Positions 34,416-43,612 of a DNA stretch of 47,875 nucleotides are shown piece after piece; the first letter of the stretch is position 1, and each line of letters begins with the position of its first letter. The stretch covers positions 1 to 47,875 of the forward strand of contig CAIYVA010000181.1 in assembly GCA_903929455.1 (NCBI GenBank), in the 5' to 3' direction. The notes beneath the pieces are model-generated. The model had not been told where the DNA came from, made no database searches, and saw only the letters and a list, made by a program, of their open reading frames with translations. Position numbers and translations under genes: made by a program. Origin of the DNA: an uncultured Pseudomonadota bacterium. Its GTDB lineage: Bacteria; Pseudomonadota; Gammaproteobacteria; Steroidobacterales; Steroidobacteraceae.

Positions 34416-36605
34416 GTGCGTACTCTTGTCCGCTTCACGACTGTTGGTCTTACCCCTCTTATTCTTTTGTTGAGTCTGACGATGTCTCACAGCACAGCCG
34501 CCCTACCCACCGAATCGGCATCCAATAGCCTGCTGCGCCCTTGGAGCGGCCCCTATGGCGGTGTGCCACCCTTTGATCAAATTAAAGTGGCTGAGTTTCC
34601 ACAGGCGTTCACGGTTGGCATGCAGGAACAGCTCGCGGACATCGCGCGCATCACGGACACTCAACGAGCAGCTACGTTTGATAACACCATTGCGGCACTC
34701 GAGCGCTCCGGTCGGACCTTAGATCGCGTGTACAGGCTCTTTGGCATTTATGGATCAACCTTAAAGGATGACCAAGTTCAAGCCATTGAGAGCGAGTGGG
34801 CACCTAAGCTCGCCCAGCAAGCGGATCTGATCACGCAGAACACCGCGCTTTTCAAACGAGTGGAGGCTGTCTATACGACGCGCGAACACAGTCAGTTAAG
34901 CGCCGAGCAAAAACGCCTGACGTGGGTGGTCTATACCAACTTTGTGCGTTCTGGCGCACAACTCGATGCGCCCGCAAAAGAAAAGCTGTCCGCATTGAAC
35001 CAACAATTGGCTACGCTCTATACGCAATTCAGTCAGCGACTGCTCAATGATGAGAATGAGCACTGGCTCGCCTTAAAATCCGAGGCCGATTTCGCGGGGC
35101 TTCCAGACTCAGTGCGCGCTGGTTTGATCGCTGGCGCCGAGGCGCGCGGGATCGATGCGCTCGGTGCGGTCTTAAACACGCGATCCAGTGTAGAGCCTTT
35201 CTTGGAGTATTCGACGCGACGGGATCTGAGAGAGACGGTGTGGCGTACTTTCATTGGCCGCGGTGATCAAGCGGATAAAAACAATACGAAGGACATCATC
35301 ACTCAGATTCTGGCACTGCGTGCAGAGCGTGCGCAGTTATTAGGCTTCAAGACCCACGCCCATTGGCGTCTCGAGGACTCAATGGCCAAAACGCCGGAAC
35401 ATGCCATGGCACTGATGGAATCCGTTTGGCCTGCTGCGGTCGCACGCGTGCGGGAGGAAGTCGCTGATATGCAGGCAGTGGCCGACCAACGCAGCGCACG
35501 CGAGGGCACACCAGCCATCCGACTCGAAGCGTGGGACTACCGCTATTATGCCGAGCTCGTACGCGAACAAAAGTATGATCTAGACTCGAATAAGGTAAAG
35601 CCTTACTTGCAGCTTGAGAAACTGCGCGAGGGCATGTTTTGGGTCGCAGGCCAATTATTCGGCTTTTACTTTAAGGAAGTACCCGCGGGTCAAGTGCCGG
35701 TTGCTCATCCAGACATCCGAGTGTTTGAGGTGACCAATGCAGCACATGAACATGTTGGGCTTTGGTATTTTGATCCTTATGCGCGTCCGAATAAAGAATC
35801 AGGCGCATGGATGAACGAATACCGATCGCAGGAGCGTTTTTTAAAACCTGTGACCACCATCGTGTCCAACAACTCCAATTTCGTAAAGGGCAAGCCAGGT
35901 GAGCCCGTGCTGATTAGCTGGGAGGATGCGACCACCCTATTCCATGAATTTGGTCACGCCCTGCATGGCTTATCTTCCCACGTTACTTATCCCACGCTTG
36001 CGGGTACGTCGGTTGCACGGGATTACGTCGAGTTCCCCTCGCAGCTCTTAGAGCACTGGCTCTCTACACCTGAGGTGCTTAATCGCTTTGCACTGCATGT
36101 GGACACCGGCCAGCCTATGCCAGCGGCACTGGTGCAAAAAATCCACAGCGCAGCTACATTCAACCAGGGTTTTAAAACGGTCGAGTACTTATCGAGTGCT
36201 TTAATTGATATGAAATTGCACTTGAGCGGTAAGCGCGTCATTGACCCGGATACGTTTGAGGCTGAGACACTCGCGGCGCTCGGCATGCCCAGAGAGATCG
36301 TGATGCGGCATCGCACCCCGCAGTTTGGTCACATATTCTCGAGTGATGGCTATTCGGCTGGTTACTACAGTTATTTGTGGGCAGATACCTTATCGACGGA
36401 CGCATGGGAGGCCTTCATGGAAGCGGGCGGCGCGTATGATCCAGCGGTTGCCAAACGACTACGCGAGCACGTATTTATGATTGGCAACACGGAGGATCCG
36501 GCTGACGCCTATCGCGCATTTCGAGGTCGTGATCCAGGGACGAGCGCTTTGATGCGGCACCGCGGCTTTCCTGTCAAAGAGACGCATCCAAACACACCGA
36601 AATGA
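34416..36605 (+). CDS. Exported M3-family oligopeptidase, Dcp-like
   Basis: A 729-residue zinc metallopeptidase of the M3 family (peptidyl-dipeptidase/oligopeptidase). A hydrophobic signal (TTVGLTPLILLLSLTMSHSTAA) opens it, then the long helical N-domain and the zinc site HEFGH at residues 510-514 (TTLFHEFGHALHGL). The FKTVEYLSSALIDM region and the terminal SAGYYSYLWADTLSTDAWEAF segment are family blocks. GTG at 34416 is chosen because AGAGGA lies nine bases upstream; a TTG at 34410 is the alternative. It follows bufC by 31 bases. Expected to cleave short peptides in the periplasm. Confidence 0.92.
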   Translation: MRTLVRFTTVGLTPLILLLSLTMSHSTAALPTESASNSLLRPWSGPYGGVPPFDQIKVAEFPQAFTVGMQEQLADIARITDTQRAATFDNTIAALERSGRTLDRVYRLFGIYGSTLKDDQVQAIESEWAPKLAQQADLITQNTALFKRVEAVYTTREHSQLSAEQKRLTWVVYTNFVRSGAQLDAPAKEKLSALNQQLATLYTQFSQRLLNDENEHWLALKSEADFAGLPDSVRAGLIAGAEARGIDALGAVLNTRSSVEPFLEYSTRRDLRETVWRTFIGRGDQADKNNTKDIITQILALRAERAQLLGFKTHAHWRLEDSMAKTPEHAMALMESVWPAAVARVREEVADMQAVADQRSAREGTPAIRLEAWDYRYYAELVREQKYDLDSNKVKPYLQLEKLREGMFWVAGQLFGFYFKEVPAGQVPVAHPDIRVFEVTNAAHEHVGLWYFDPYARPNKESGAWMNEYRSQERFLKPVTTIVSNNSNFVKGKPGEPVLISWEDATTLFHEFGHALHGLSSHVTYPTLAGTSVARDYVEFPSQLLEHWLSTPEVLNRFALHVDTGQPMPAALVQKIHSAATFNQGFKTVEYLSSALIDMKLHLSGKRVIDPDTFEAETLAALGMPREIVMRHRTPQFGHIFSSDGYSAGYYSYLWADTLSTDAWEAFMEAGGAYDPAVAKRLREHVFMIGNTEDPADAYRAFRGRDPGTSALMRHRGFPVKETHPNTPK

Positions 36606-36636
36606 AGCAGGGCTTATTAGCCGATTGGTCAGACTC

Positions 36637-36661
36637 GGCGTGGCTTTAGTAGAGCCACGCC
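36637..36661. terminator. Hairpin between convergent M3 and namZ genes
   Basis: GGCGTGGCT and AGCCACGCC form a nine-base stem with a seven-base loop. The loop contains the namZ TAA stop (36646-36648), so the structure straddles the end of that gene and lies 31 bases after the peptidase stop. No T-run follows, so termination in either direction is a guess. Confidence 0.45.
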
Positions 36662-37854
36662 CCTGCCCACTCCTCACGCCACGCTTGCTCGTCCTTAGCG
36701 GCCATCCACTCCAGATCGCGCGGGGTGGCTGTAGGATCATCGACCCACTCGCGTAGCCAAGGGCCTCCATTGATGACATCAATGGCCAATCGTCCTTGCG
36801 CGTACTCATACGGAAAATCACGCCACAACGGATAATCCGGTCGCAGTGCGCGAAGCGCCTTAAAGGCAATGGCCATTAACCGCCAAGGCTTAAAAGCGTT
36901 ATGGTCATAAGTGCCGTCATCTAAATGAATCTGCATGCCACTGCACAACTGCCCCACATGCTTGTGGAATGTGGGCTCAAACCAGCATGTGCGTAAGCGA
37001 CAGCCTGCTAGCCACTCAGGCGCGAGGCAATGCATGTGTGCTAACCAATCATGCGCATCCACATCGGGGGCGCCGAACATTTCTAAGGGACGCGTCGTCC
37101 CACGTCCCTCCGACAGAGTCGTTCCTTCCAATAACACGGTACCTGAGTAAGCTCGCGCCATCGACAGGGATGCTGCATTGGGACTGGGATTAACCCACGC
37201 ACGCTCTCCCAGTGGCCAGCCAAAGCCTGGGCCGCTATCAGGCGCCCAACCGAGCATTGGAACGACGTCATAATCGACGTTTAAACCAAGCTCGCGAATA
37301 AACCAATGACCCGCTTCGCCTAAAGTGAGGCCGTGGCGCATCGGCAGCCGTCCGGCACCCACAAAACTCTCGTGTCCCGCCTGCAAGGCCAAGCCTTCTA
37401 CCATCCGCCCCGCTGGATTGGGACGATCCAGCACCCACACCGTTTTGCCATGCTCTGCTGCGGCTTCCAACAGGTAACGAAGCGTGGTTAGAAAGGTATA
37501 AATACGACAACCTAGATCTTGCAGGTCAATCAACAACACATCGAAGCTACGCATCATCTCATCGGTAGGCTTACGCACCTCGCCATAGAGACTAAATACG
37601 GGGATGCCTAAACGCGGATCTAAGTAGTCCGTGGATTCGACCATATTGTCCTGCTTGTCGCCGCGAAGCCCGTGCTGCGGTCCGAAAGCGGCGGTTAAGG
37701 TGATATCAGCGGCAGAGGCCAATGCGTCCATCGCATGCGTCAGATCTTTGGTCACAGAGGCTGGATGGGCTAACAGGGCCACCCGACACCCTGATAGGCG
37801 TCGGCGTCGCACCGGATCTGACAGCAGTTGATCAATCCCAAAATCCATGGGCAT
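36646..37854 (-). CDS. DUF1343 protein, NamZ-like exo-beta-N-acetylmuramidase
   Basis: A 402-residue DUF1343 family protein. B. subtilis NamZ of this family removes terminal N-acetylmuramic acid from peptidoglycan fragments, so a role in muropeptide recycling is inferred. Family signatures are GIDQLL at the start, ALLAHPAS, FGPQHGLRGDKQDNM, PVFSLYG, LLIDLQDLGCRIYTF, VLDRPNPAG, LPMRHGLTLGEAG, WVNPSPNAASLSMA, LLEGTTLSEGRGTTRPLEMFG. There is no signal peptide. It follows the DOMON-like gene by five bases, a pairing I recall from other proteobacteria. Confidence 0.9.
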   Translation of the reverse strand: MPMDFGIDQLLSDPVRRRRLSGCRVALLAHPASVTKDLTHAMDALASAADITLTAAFGPQHGLRGDKQDNMVESTDYLDPRLGIPVFSLYGEVRKPTDEMMRSFDVLLIDLQDLGCRIYTFLTTLRYLLEAAAEHGKTVWVLDRPNPAGRMVEGLALQAGHESFVGAGRLPMRHGLTLGEAGHWFIRELGLNVDYDVVPMLGWAPDSGPGFGWPLGERAWVNPSPNAASLSMARAYSGTVLLEGTTLSEGRGTTRPLEMFGAPDVDAHDWLAHMHCLAPEWLAGCRLRTCWFEPTFHKHVGQLCSGMQIHLDDGTYDHNAFKPWRLMAIAFKALRALRPDYPLWRDFPYEYAQGRLAIDVINGGPWLREWVDDPTATPRDLEWMAAKDEQAWREEWAGAWLY

Positions 37855-37859
37855 TGATC

Positions 37860-38408
37860 CTACGCTATGCGCAGGACAAATCCCCGTCGATCATGAAAAT
37901 CGGGGCGATTCAGTGGATGATGCGCTGCAAAATAATGCAGAACGCCATCGACCCCCTCGATGACGGCGGATAAACCGATCTGCAACGGTGACGCCGGCCA
38001 AGCACCAGCGCGCAGTCGCACAATCAAGGTCGCCTGCGCTTCGGAGACCGTGCTCGTGATCAGCGGCACGACGGTGTCAGTCGACTGCGCGATCGTCCGA
38101 TAGTCCGAAAATTGATAGGCCGCATAGCCGCCGGACGGTGCCCAGTTAAATTCACGGTAGCCGGGCTGATCCGCTTCAGCAACAAAGGTCTCAAAACAGG
38201 TGTGTTGCCACAACTCATCGGCCTGATGAGTCTGAGCATAAGGAGGGAGCAAACAGTGATCGAGTGCGCCTGTGAGATCGTAACGACACTCCACAGCCCC
38301 ATTTGAAAAGCACGTCACCGTAACATTCACCGTGACCGGCAACGATGCTTTAGGCACTGTGGGATGTGCCATCAGCTGCGTCGTCAAATGTGCACGAATA
38401 GGATCCAT
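37860..38408 (-). CDS. DOMON-like domain protein
   Basis: A 182-residue single-domain protein of the type annotated as DOMON-like. Key segments are DELWQHTCFETFVA, GYREFNWAPSGGYAAYQFSDYR and LQIGLSAVIEGVDGVLHYFAAHHPLNRPDFHDR. Function is unknown; DOMON folds bind haem or sugars. Just upstream of namZ with a five-base gap, suggesting a shared transcript and possibly a sugar-related role. No signal peptide is evident. Confidence 0.82.
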   Translation of the reverse strand: MDPIRAHLTTQLMAHPTVPKASLPVTVNVTVTCFSNGAVECRYDLTGALDHCLLPPYAQTHQADELWQHTCFETFVAEADQPGYREFNWAPSGGYAAYQFSDYRTIAQSTDTVVPLITSTVSEAQATLIVRLRAGAWPASPLQIGLSAVIEGVDGVLHYFAAHHPLNRPDFHDRRGFVLRIA

Positions 38409-38471
38409 ACGTTTAGACTACGCTGTCGATTGTGAAGCCGCGACTCAATTGAATTCCCTCGCTAAGAATTT

Positions 38472-39125
38472 TTAGTTTGTGCGTCTAAACGTGAGGTTAT
38501 AGCGAAACGGTGGGACGCTCATTCGAGAGTCCGCTTTTAAGGCGCGCACCGCGTGGTAGCCCAGTCGCGCGCTTCGCCCCCATACCAATATGTCGCCATC
38601 CTCTACCGGCACCGGGATGGAGGTGCCGGTACGGACAGCGCCGTGCCACACAAATACCGCAGGCAAGCCGATGGAAACCGACACAATCGGGTGACTGAAG
38701 TTTGCTTCATCCTGATCGCGATGGGTGCCCATTTTCGCACCGATCGCATAGCGGTTAATTAAGCAACAGTTCGGGTTAAAATCCAAAAACCCAGCCGCCG
38801 CGGCCGCTCTTTGCGCCAGATCTGAAAAATTTGCCGGCATTGTTGGCCACGTCCGGCCTGTCATCGGGTCCACGCCAACATAGCGATAGCCTTTTATGTC
38901 CGAGTGCCAACCCTGTTCACCAACATTGCTGATGGCGACAGACATCGTCCCTCGGTTAGGCGTGGTGAGATGCCGAAAAGGCGCTAACACCACGACGTCA
39001 CCGATGGCAGCGCGCAACGGCTGCGTATCGACAAATTGCCTTAGCAAAACCACATCGGGCGCAACCGCAATCGCCACAGGCGCAAAGCCCGTCAAAAGAT
39101 CTGCGCCCACGGTCGCTAAGCTCAC
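38472..39125 (-). CDS. alkB: DNA oxidative demethylase AlkB
   Basis: A 217-residue Fe(II)/2-oxoglutarate dioxygenase that reverses 1-methyladenine and 3-methylcytosine damage. The signature block NPNCCLINRYAIGAKMGTHRDQDE (residues 117-140) holds His135 and Asp137; His191 is the third iron ligand; the 2-oxoglutarate arginine motif RYNLTFR (208-214) ends the protein. The GTG start lies five bases after the fba stop, so it is probably co-transcribed with fba. No ada or other repair gene sits beside it. Confidence 0.96.
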   Translation of the reverse strand: MSLATVGADLLTGFAPVAIAVAPDVVLLRQFVDTQPLRAAIGDVVVLAPFRHLTTPNRGTMSVAISNVGEQGWHSDIKGYRYVGVDPMTGRTWPTMPANFSDLAQRAAAAAGFLDFNPNCCLINRYAIGAKMGTHRDQDEANFSHPIVSVSIGLPAVFVWHGAVRTGTSIPVPVEDGDILVWGRSARLGYHAVRALKADSRMSVPPFRYNLTFRRTN

Positions 39126-39130
39126 TCGTG

Positions 39131-40168
39131 CTAGACGTATCGCTTAGCCATTGATTCCATCGGAATGGGTTTAATACGATCCGCGTGTCCCGCACAACCG
39201 AACGCTTCAAAACGATCTTTACAGATGGCACGCGCCGCTTTGGTCGCAAGGCTCAAATACTTTCTCGGATCAAACTCACTGGGATCTTTTGCAAAAGCCT
39301 GACGAATCGCACCCGTCATAGACAAGCGAATATCAGTATCGATATTGATTTTTCGCACGCCGCTTTTGATGCCACGCTGGATCTCTTCGACTGGCACGCC
39401 ATAGGTTTCTTTGATATCGCCGCCATTGTCACGAATCACCTTGAGCCACTCTTGCGGCACACTAGATGAGCCATGCATCACCAAATGGGTGTTAGGGATC
39501 GCCGCATGGATCTGCACAATGCGATCCATCGCCAAAATGTCACCAGTTGGCTTGCGCGTGAACTTATAAGCACCGTGACTGGTACCAATGGCGATCGCTA
39601 ACGCATCAACACCGGTCTTCGCTACAAAATCTTTCGCCTCAGCTGGATCAGTCAACATCATGTCGTGTGTGAGAATTCCTTCCGCACCACCACCATCTTC
39701 TTCCCCGGCCTGTCCAGTCTCTAAAGAACCTAAGCAACCCAACTCGCCTTCAACCGACACGCCGATTGAGTGCGCCATATCACACACCAACTTGGTCACA
39801 CGCACGTTGTATTCATAGTCAGCTGGCGTCTTGGCATCTTCTTTCAAAGAGCCATCCATCATGACGGACGAGAATCCGGAGCGGATGGATGCCAAACAAA
39901 CACTCGGTGCCGCACCATGATCTTGGTGCATCACAAGAGGGATATCAGGATGCGATTCGATCGCCGCCAACACCAGGTGCCGCAGATACGGCTCACCCGC
40001 ATACTTTCTTGCACCCGCTGAGGCTTGCAGAATCACCGGGCTTCGGGTCTCCTCGGCGGCCTCCATGATGGCCCTGACTTGTTCCAGGTTATTGACGTTA
40101 AAAGCGGGAACCCCATAATTATGCTCAGCCGCATGATCGAGCAACTGCCGCAGTGAAACCAAAGCCAT
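39131..40168 (-). CDS. fba: Class II fructose-bisphosphate aldolase
   Basis: A 345-residue zinc-dependent aldolase splitting fructose 1,6-bisphosphate to the two triose phosphates. The [13 protein letters not shown] opening, MHQDHGA (zinc-binding His about residue 84), [58 protein letters not shown] and INIDTDIRL are class II, Calvin-cycle-type subfamily features; length fits. AAGGAG lies four bases upstream of the ATG after a six-base hairpin. A close alkB follows. Confidence 0.97.
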   Translation of the reverse strand: MALVSLRQLLDHAAEHNYGVPAFNVNNLEQVRAIMEAAEETRSPVILQASAGARKYAGEPYLRHLVLAAIESHPDIPLVMHQDHGAAPSVCLASIRSGFSSVMMDGSLKEDAKTPADYEYNVRVTKLVCDMAHSIGVSVEGELGCLGSLETGQAGEEDGGGAEGILTHDMMLTDPAEAKDFVAKTGVDALAIAIGTSHGAYKFTRKPTGDILAMDRIVQIHAAIPNTHLVMHGSSSVPQEWLKVIRDNGGDIKETYGVPVEEIQRGIKSGVRKINIDTDIRLSMTGAIRQAFAKDPSEFDPRKYLSLATKAARAICKDRFEAFGCAGHADRIKPIPMESMAKRYV

Positions 40169-40368
40169 GTGATCTCCTTAAAACCCTGTGGTTTTCTCAG
40201 TACCCCGGTACCCGGCTAACGGCGCGAAGGGCGAATACCCCTAGTTTACATACATCAGCGGCATAGGCGTACCCATCCCGATGCTTCAAAGCGCCGACGA
40301 CGACTGACTGATCGGTGGTACCACCTGACAGGGACGCCCTATTAGGCCATGGCGTGAAAGCCCAACGG
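40169..40368. other. fba leader and edge of the accessory island
   Basis: The 200 bases between fba and the coupling-protein gene hold the fba leader, with an AAAACC-CTGT-GGTTTT hairpin (40180-40195) just before the Shine-Dalgarno and a GGTACC-centred repeat near 40205. I find no convincing gene, promoter or attachment repeat. Confidence 0.4.
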
Positions 40369-41952
40369 TCACGCGAGAGGATCTTGAACCGAGGCACGGT
40401 GAGTAGACGGCGTCTGACAGCGGACCAAGGTCCATTCAGGCGTTGAAGCCAGTTTCAGATACCCCACCAAGTCGGGTAACTGCTCAAGCTCTGAGGGCAA
40501 AACGGCAGGCTCGACTGAGCGCTGCAGGGTGCGACTCTCAGACCGATGGGCTCCTTTCAGCCAGCCCATCGGTCGACTCTTAGACACCTGCTCGCGGATC
40601 ACTTCACGCTCACCGATCAGACGGGCCGCAAAGCGTGCGGTACCCCCTTGCTCACTGGCTGAGCAGCGCAGAATCAGACTATTTCCACAGTTCTCAACAA
40701 TGGTTTGTGCTGCATGATGGCCATAGGTCGCAGACACCTGCGCAATTGACTGAAAGCCGAGCACACAGCGACCGCCAAACTTCCTTAAGCGCGCGAGCGC
40801 GTCCTTCAATCCCTCAATGGGCCCTAAGGCATCTAACTCGTCGACCACAAACCACAACCGATGATCCGCTTCGCCTGCGCTCATCGCTTCAAAAATGGCC
40901 AACCGCATCCACGTCGAGATCAGAGAACGCAATGAAGCGATTTGATCTGCCTGATAGGGCAAGAACAAGACACCACGGCCATCTCGCACAAAGCGACGAA
41001 TGGAAAACCCACGGGCGTTCTGCTGATGAATATATGCCAAAGGCGCCAATACGCTCACCAGGACCGTGCGCACTGAGGCAAACATACGCTCATTGCCAGA
41101 CTGCAAAAAAGGCTGCGCCATACTGCCTTCTAACAGCACAGTCAGTTCCTCAATCGGCGCCGAACGACATAGACGAAGGAGCTCCTGCAAATCACGTAGG
41201 CCGCCTTCGTGCGTGCGCGCGAGTAGCGCGCTAAAAAATACACGGGCATATTGATTCCACTGCTGATCACCAGAACCGGCCTCTGGGATAAGAGATCGCG
41301 CCATCTGATCATAGTCGTAAGGCGCGCAGAGCTCCGCATACAGATCCCAGCATAATGAACGCTGATCAAATGGATTTAAGATCACATCACCGCGATCTGC
41401 GTTATAAAAATCTCTGAGATAGCCGCCATCCGGATCGGCAAAGACCGCCCGATCGCCTCGATGCAGCGCCCCGTCCAGCAACTCACGGATCGCTGTACTC
41501 TTACCTGTGCCGGTCGTGCCGAGGATTTTGAAATGCTTCGTTTCGCTCTCAAAAGCAACCGCTTGACCGGCCAACGTTAACTGCTGGCCTATGGATCGAA
41601 CAGATGGAGACAGGCCTAGGGAAACCAAACGCGTCCCACGCTGCACGCTCAATCGGTTGCGACCGGCCATGTCTCTACCGGCTAACCAGAACCCAAGTAG
41701 TGGTACCGCAAGCACTGACATCGGCGCCGATAGGATCGGTAAAACCCCGATCCGCGTCATGAGCCACCGAAGGGCTGCACCAACCAGCAGACCGACTGGC
41801 AAGATGACCACGGCCATGAGCACAATTTTCGGAAGGTACGATGCACGCGCCCCACGCGCTCGAAACCCAGCGTACAGACCCAATACACAGAGCCCGTACA
41901 GTAGGCAGCCACCGAACACCCCTCCTCCTAACACCATAGGCACCAACGACAC
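40369..41952 (-). CDS. Type IV coupling-protein-like ATPase (TraD/TrwB family)
   Basis: A 527-residue membrane ATPase related to conjugation coupling proteins. Two or three hydrophobic segments occupy residues 1-92; then a P-loop GTTGTGKST (145-153), Walker B FVVDE (368-372) and GFQSIAQVSATYG, typical of the TraD/TrwB RecA-like domain that pumps DNA into a type IV secretion channel. A GTG start is used. Apart from the RadC-like gene beside it there are no other conjugation genes, relaxase or mating-pair genes in the window, so it looks like an orphan from an integrative or conjugative element. Confidence 0.85.
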   Translation of the reverse strand: MSLVPMVLGGGVFGGCLLYGLCVLGLYAGFRARGARASYLPKIVLMAVVILPVGLLVGAALRWLMTRIGVLPILSAPMSVLAVPLLGFWLAGRDMAGRNRLSVQRGTRLVSLGLSPSVRSIGQQLTLAGQAVAFESETKHFKILGTTGTGKSTAIRELLDGALHRGDRAVFADPDGGYLRDFYNADRGDVILNPFDQRSLCWDLYAELCAPYDYDQMARSLIPEAGSGDQQWNQYARVFFSALLARTHEGGLRDLQELLRLCRSAPIEELTVLLEGSMAQPFLQSGNERMFASVRTVLVSVLAPLAYIHQQNARGFSIRRFVRDGRGVLFLPYQADQIASLRSLISTWMRLAIFEAMSAGEADHRLWFVVDELDALGPIEGLKDALARLRKFGGRCVLGFQSIAQVSATYGHHAAQTIVENCGNSLILRCSASEQGGTARFAARLIGEREVIREQVSKSRPMGWLKGAHRSESRTLQRSVEPAVLPSELEQLPDLVGYLKLASTPEWTLVRCQTPSTHRASVQDPLA

Positions 41953-42042
41953 TCGACCTGCTCACTAAGGAGGGTTAGTACGCCACGCGGAGAGCGAGCG
42001 GTCGCGATGAATTTCTGATTATTTACACAGAAATGCGCATGC

Positions 42043-42519
42043 TCACAGAAGACCTCGCTCTGCCAAAGAGACGATCTCGCCACCGGCGATAATTAAATGA
42101 TCGAGAACCCGAATATCAACTAGCGCGAGCGCCGCAATGAGGCGTCGCGTGATGTGTTCATCCGCTCGACTGGCCTCAGCAACCCCGGACGGATGCGGAT
42201 GACACAAAATCACAGCAGCTGCATTTCTAGCGAGAGCTAACTTCACCACTTCGCGTGGATGTACGCTCGCACTGTCGATCGTGCCTCTGAATAGCTCAAT
42301 GAGCTCGATGAGCCGATGCCGCGTGTCTAACAGCACCACCACAAACACCTCGTACTCAAGGGCGCCTAGCTTGAGTGCGAGGAAGTCTCGGACTAACGCA
42401 GGATTGGATAGCGACGTGCCGCGCCGCAGTCGGCTTGACAGGGCTTGCTTAGCAGCCAAAACGATCTCGTCGGTTGAAACGGGAGTAAAACCTCCCTCCG
42501 CGCGCGCTTTGTAGAACAT
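42043..42519 (-). CDS. RadC-family JAB-domain protein, short mobile-element type
   Basis: A 158-residue MPN/JAB protein of the short RadC type that rides on plasmids, ICEs and phages. LSNPALVRDFLALKLG is the usual opening of the MPN domain; the metal motif reads CHPHPSGVAEASRADEHI, keeping both His and the Asp, but with Pro where HNHPSG normally has Asn. It ends AERGLL as usual. ATG at 42519 with GGAG five bases upstream is chosen over a start 96 bases earlier, giving the family length. Function (possibly a metallohydrolase) is not established. Same direction as the coupling-protein gene, 90 bases downstream. Confidence 0.88.
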   Translation of the reverse strand: MFYKARAEGGFTPVSTDEIVLAAKQALSSRLRRGTSLSNPALVRDFLALKLGALEYEVFVVVLLDTRHRLIELIELFRGTIDSASVHPREVVKLALARNAAAVILCHPHPSGVAEASRADEHITRRLIAALALVDIRVLDHLIIAGGEIVSLAERGLL

Positions 42520-42673
42520 CGCATCTCCGTTGGCGAGCCTCTCTGTTTTACGCCGATGGCGTGACAGCAGGATCGTCAAACGGTAGCGCGCCGCACTCGA
42601 CAACACCCGTCGCATTTCGGGTGTGATTATTGAATAACAGGACGGTCGAAAAGCCTACGAGCAAAGCCGTCGC

Positions 42674-42715
42674 GAACGGACGGGTTGATGGCAACCCACG
42701 CCCGTCTGGCCGTTC
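42674..42715 (-). terminator. Long imperfect hairpin after sucD
   Basis: Outer GAACGG / CCGTTC and inner GGGTTG-ATGG-CAACCC pair to form an imperfect hairpin about 13 bases downstream of the sucD stop. No T-run follows on the minus strand, so it is a candidate terminator or 3' stabiliser of the sucCD transcript. Confidence 0.45.
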
Positions 42716-42727
42716 TTAATTTATCGA

Positions 42728-43603
42728 TTACAAGACAGATTTAAGCAATCGCCCCATATCTGCCGGGTTACGAGTCACTTTAATCCCACACTCTTCCATC
42801 ACGGCCAACTTCTCTTGAGCGGTGCCCTTACCACCCGAGATGATCGCCCCCGCATGCCCCATGCGCTTGCCAGGCGGTGCCGTAACGCCAGCAATAAAGC
42901 CCACCACCGGCTTGGTCATGTTGCTCTTAATCCAGCGAGCGCAGGTCTCTTCATCATCACCGCCAATTTCACCGACCATGATGACCGCGTCGGTCTCAGC
43001 ATCTGCATTGAAGAGCTTCATCACGTCGAGGTGCTTAAGACCGTTGACAGGATCACCGCCAATACCAACACAGGTCGACTGACCGAGTCCTAACTCCATC
43101 AATTGCCCAACGGCTTCATACGTTAAGGTACCCGAACGGGATACCACGCCAATACGGCCTTTTTTGTGAATATGCCCAGGCATGATGCCGATCTTAATTT
43201 CTTCTGGGGTGATCACGCCTGGACAGTTAGGGCCGACCAAGATAGTCGATCTCCCTCGCATGCGATCGCGGGTGTTAATCATATCCCGCACAGGCACGCC
43301 TTCTGTAATGCAGATCACCAGTTCGATGCCGGCATCTACCGCTTCATCAATGGCGGCTGCGGCAAACGGTGGTGGCACATAAATGACCGAGGCCGTCGCA
43401 CCCGTTTGTTGCATGGCCTCTTTAACGGTCCCGTAGATAGGAATGCCCTCAAAGTTCTCGCCTGCCTTGTTGGGGTTCACACCGCCGACAAAGCATTCTT
43501 TTCCGTTCGCATAATCGCGACACATGCGGGTATGGAATTGCCCCGTCTTGCCGGTGATCCCTTGCGTGAGGACCTTGGTGTGCTTATTAATTAAAATACT
43601 CAT
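42728..43603 (-). CDS. sucD: Succinyl-CoA synthetase, alpha subunit
   Basis: A 291-residue alpha subunit of ADP-forming succinyl-CoA ligase, a TCA-cycle enzyme. [11 protein letters not shown] at the start binds Co[11 protein letters not shown] and [10 protein letters not shown] follow, and the phospho-histidine active site is [13 protein letters not shown] (His about 247). Full length. It starts nine bases after the sucC stop, in one operon. Confidence 0.98.
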   Translation of the reverse strand: MSILINKHTKVLTQGITGKTGQFHTRMCRDYANGKECFVGGVNPNKAGENFEGIPIYGTVKEAMQQTGATASVIYVPPPFAAAAIDEAVDAGIELVICITEGVPVRDMINTRDRMRGRSTILVGPNCPGVITPEEIKIGIMPGHIHKKGRIGVVSRSGTLTYEAVGQLMELGLGQSTCVGIGGDPVNGLKHLDVMKLFNADAETDAVIMVGEIGGDDEETCARWIKSNMTKPVVGFIAGVTAPPGKRMGHAGAIISGGKGTAQEKLAVMEECGIKVTRNPADMGRLLKSVL

Positions 43604-43612
43604 GGCTACTCT

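Noticed and set aside
40197-40397. Minus-strand ORF of 66 residues between fba and the coupling-protein gene
   Set aside because: No homology I recognise, overlaps the coupling-protein 3' end and lies in the fba leader; coding is unlikely.
40635-41234. Plus-strand ORF of 199 residues over the coupling-protein gene
   Set aside because: The opposite strand has Walker A and B motifs and good coding pattern; this frame has none.
40369-42519. Complete integrative element with attachment sites
   Set aside because: No integrase, relaxase or flanking direct repeats could be seen; only two genes support the mobile origin.
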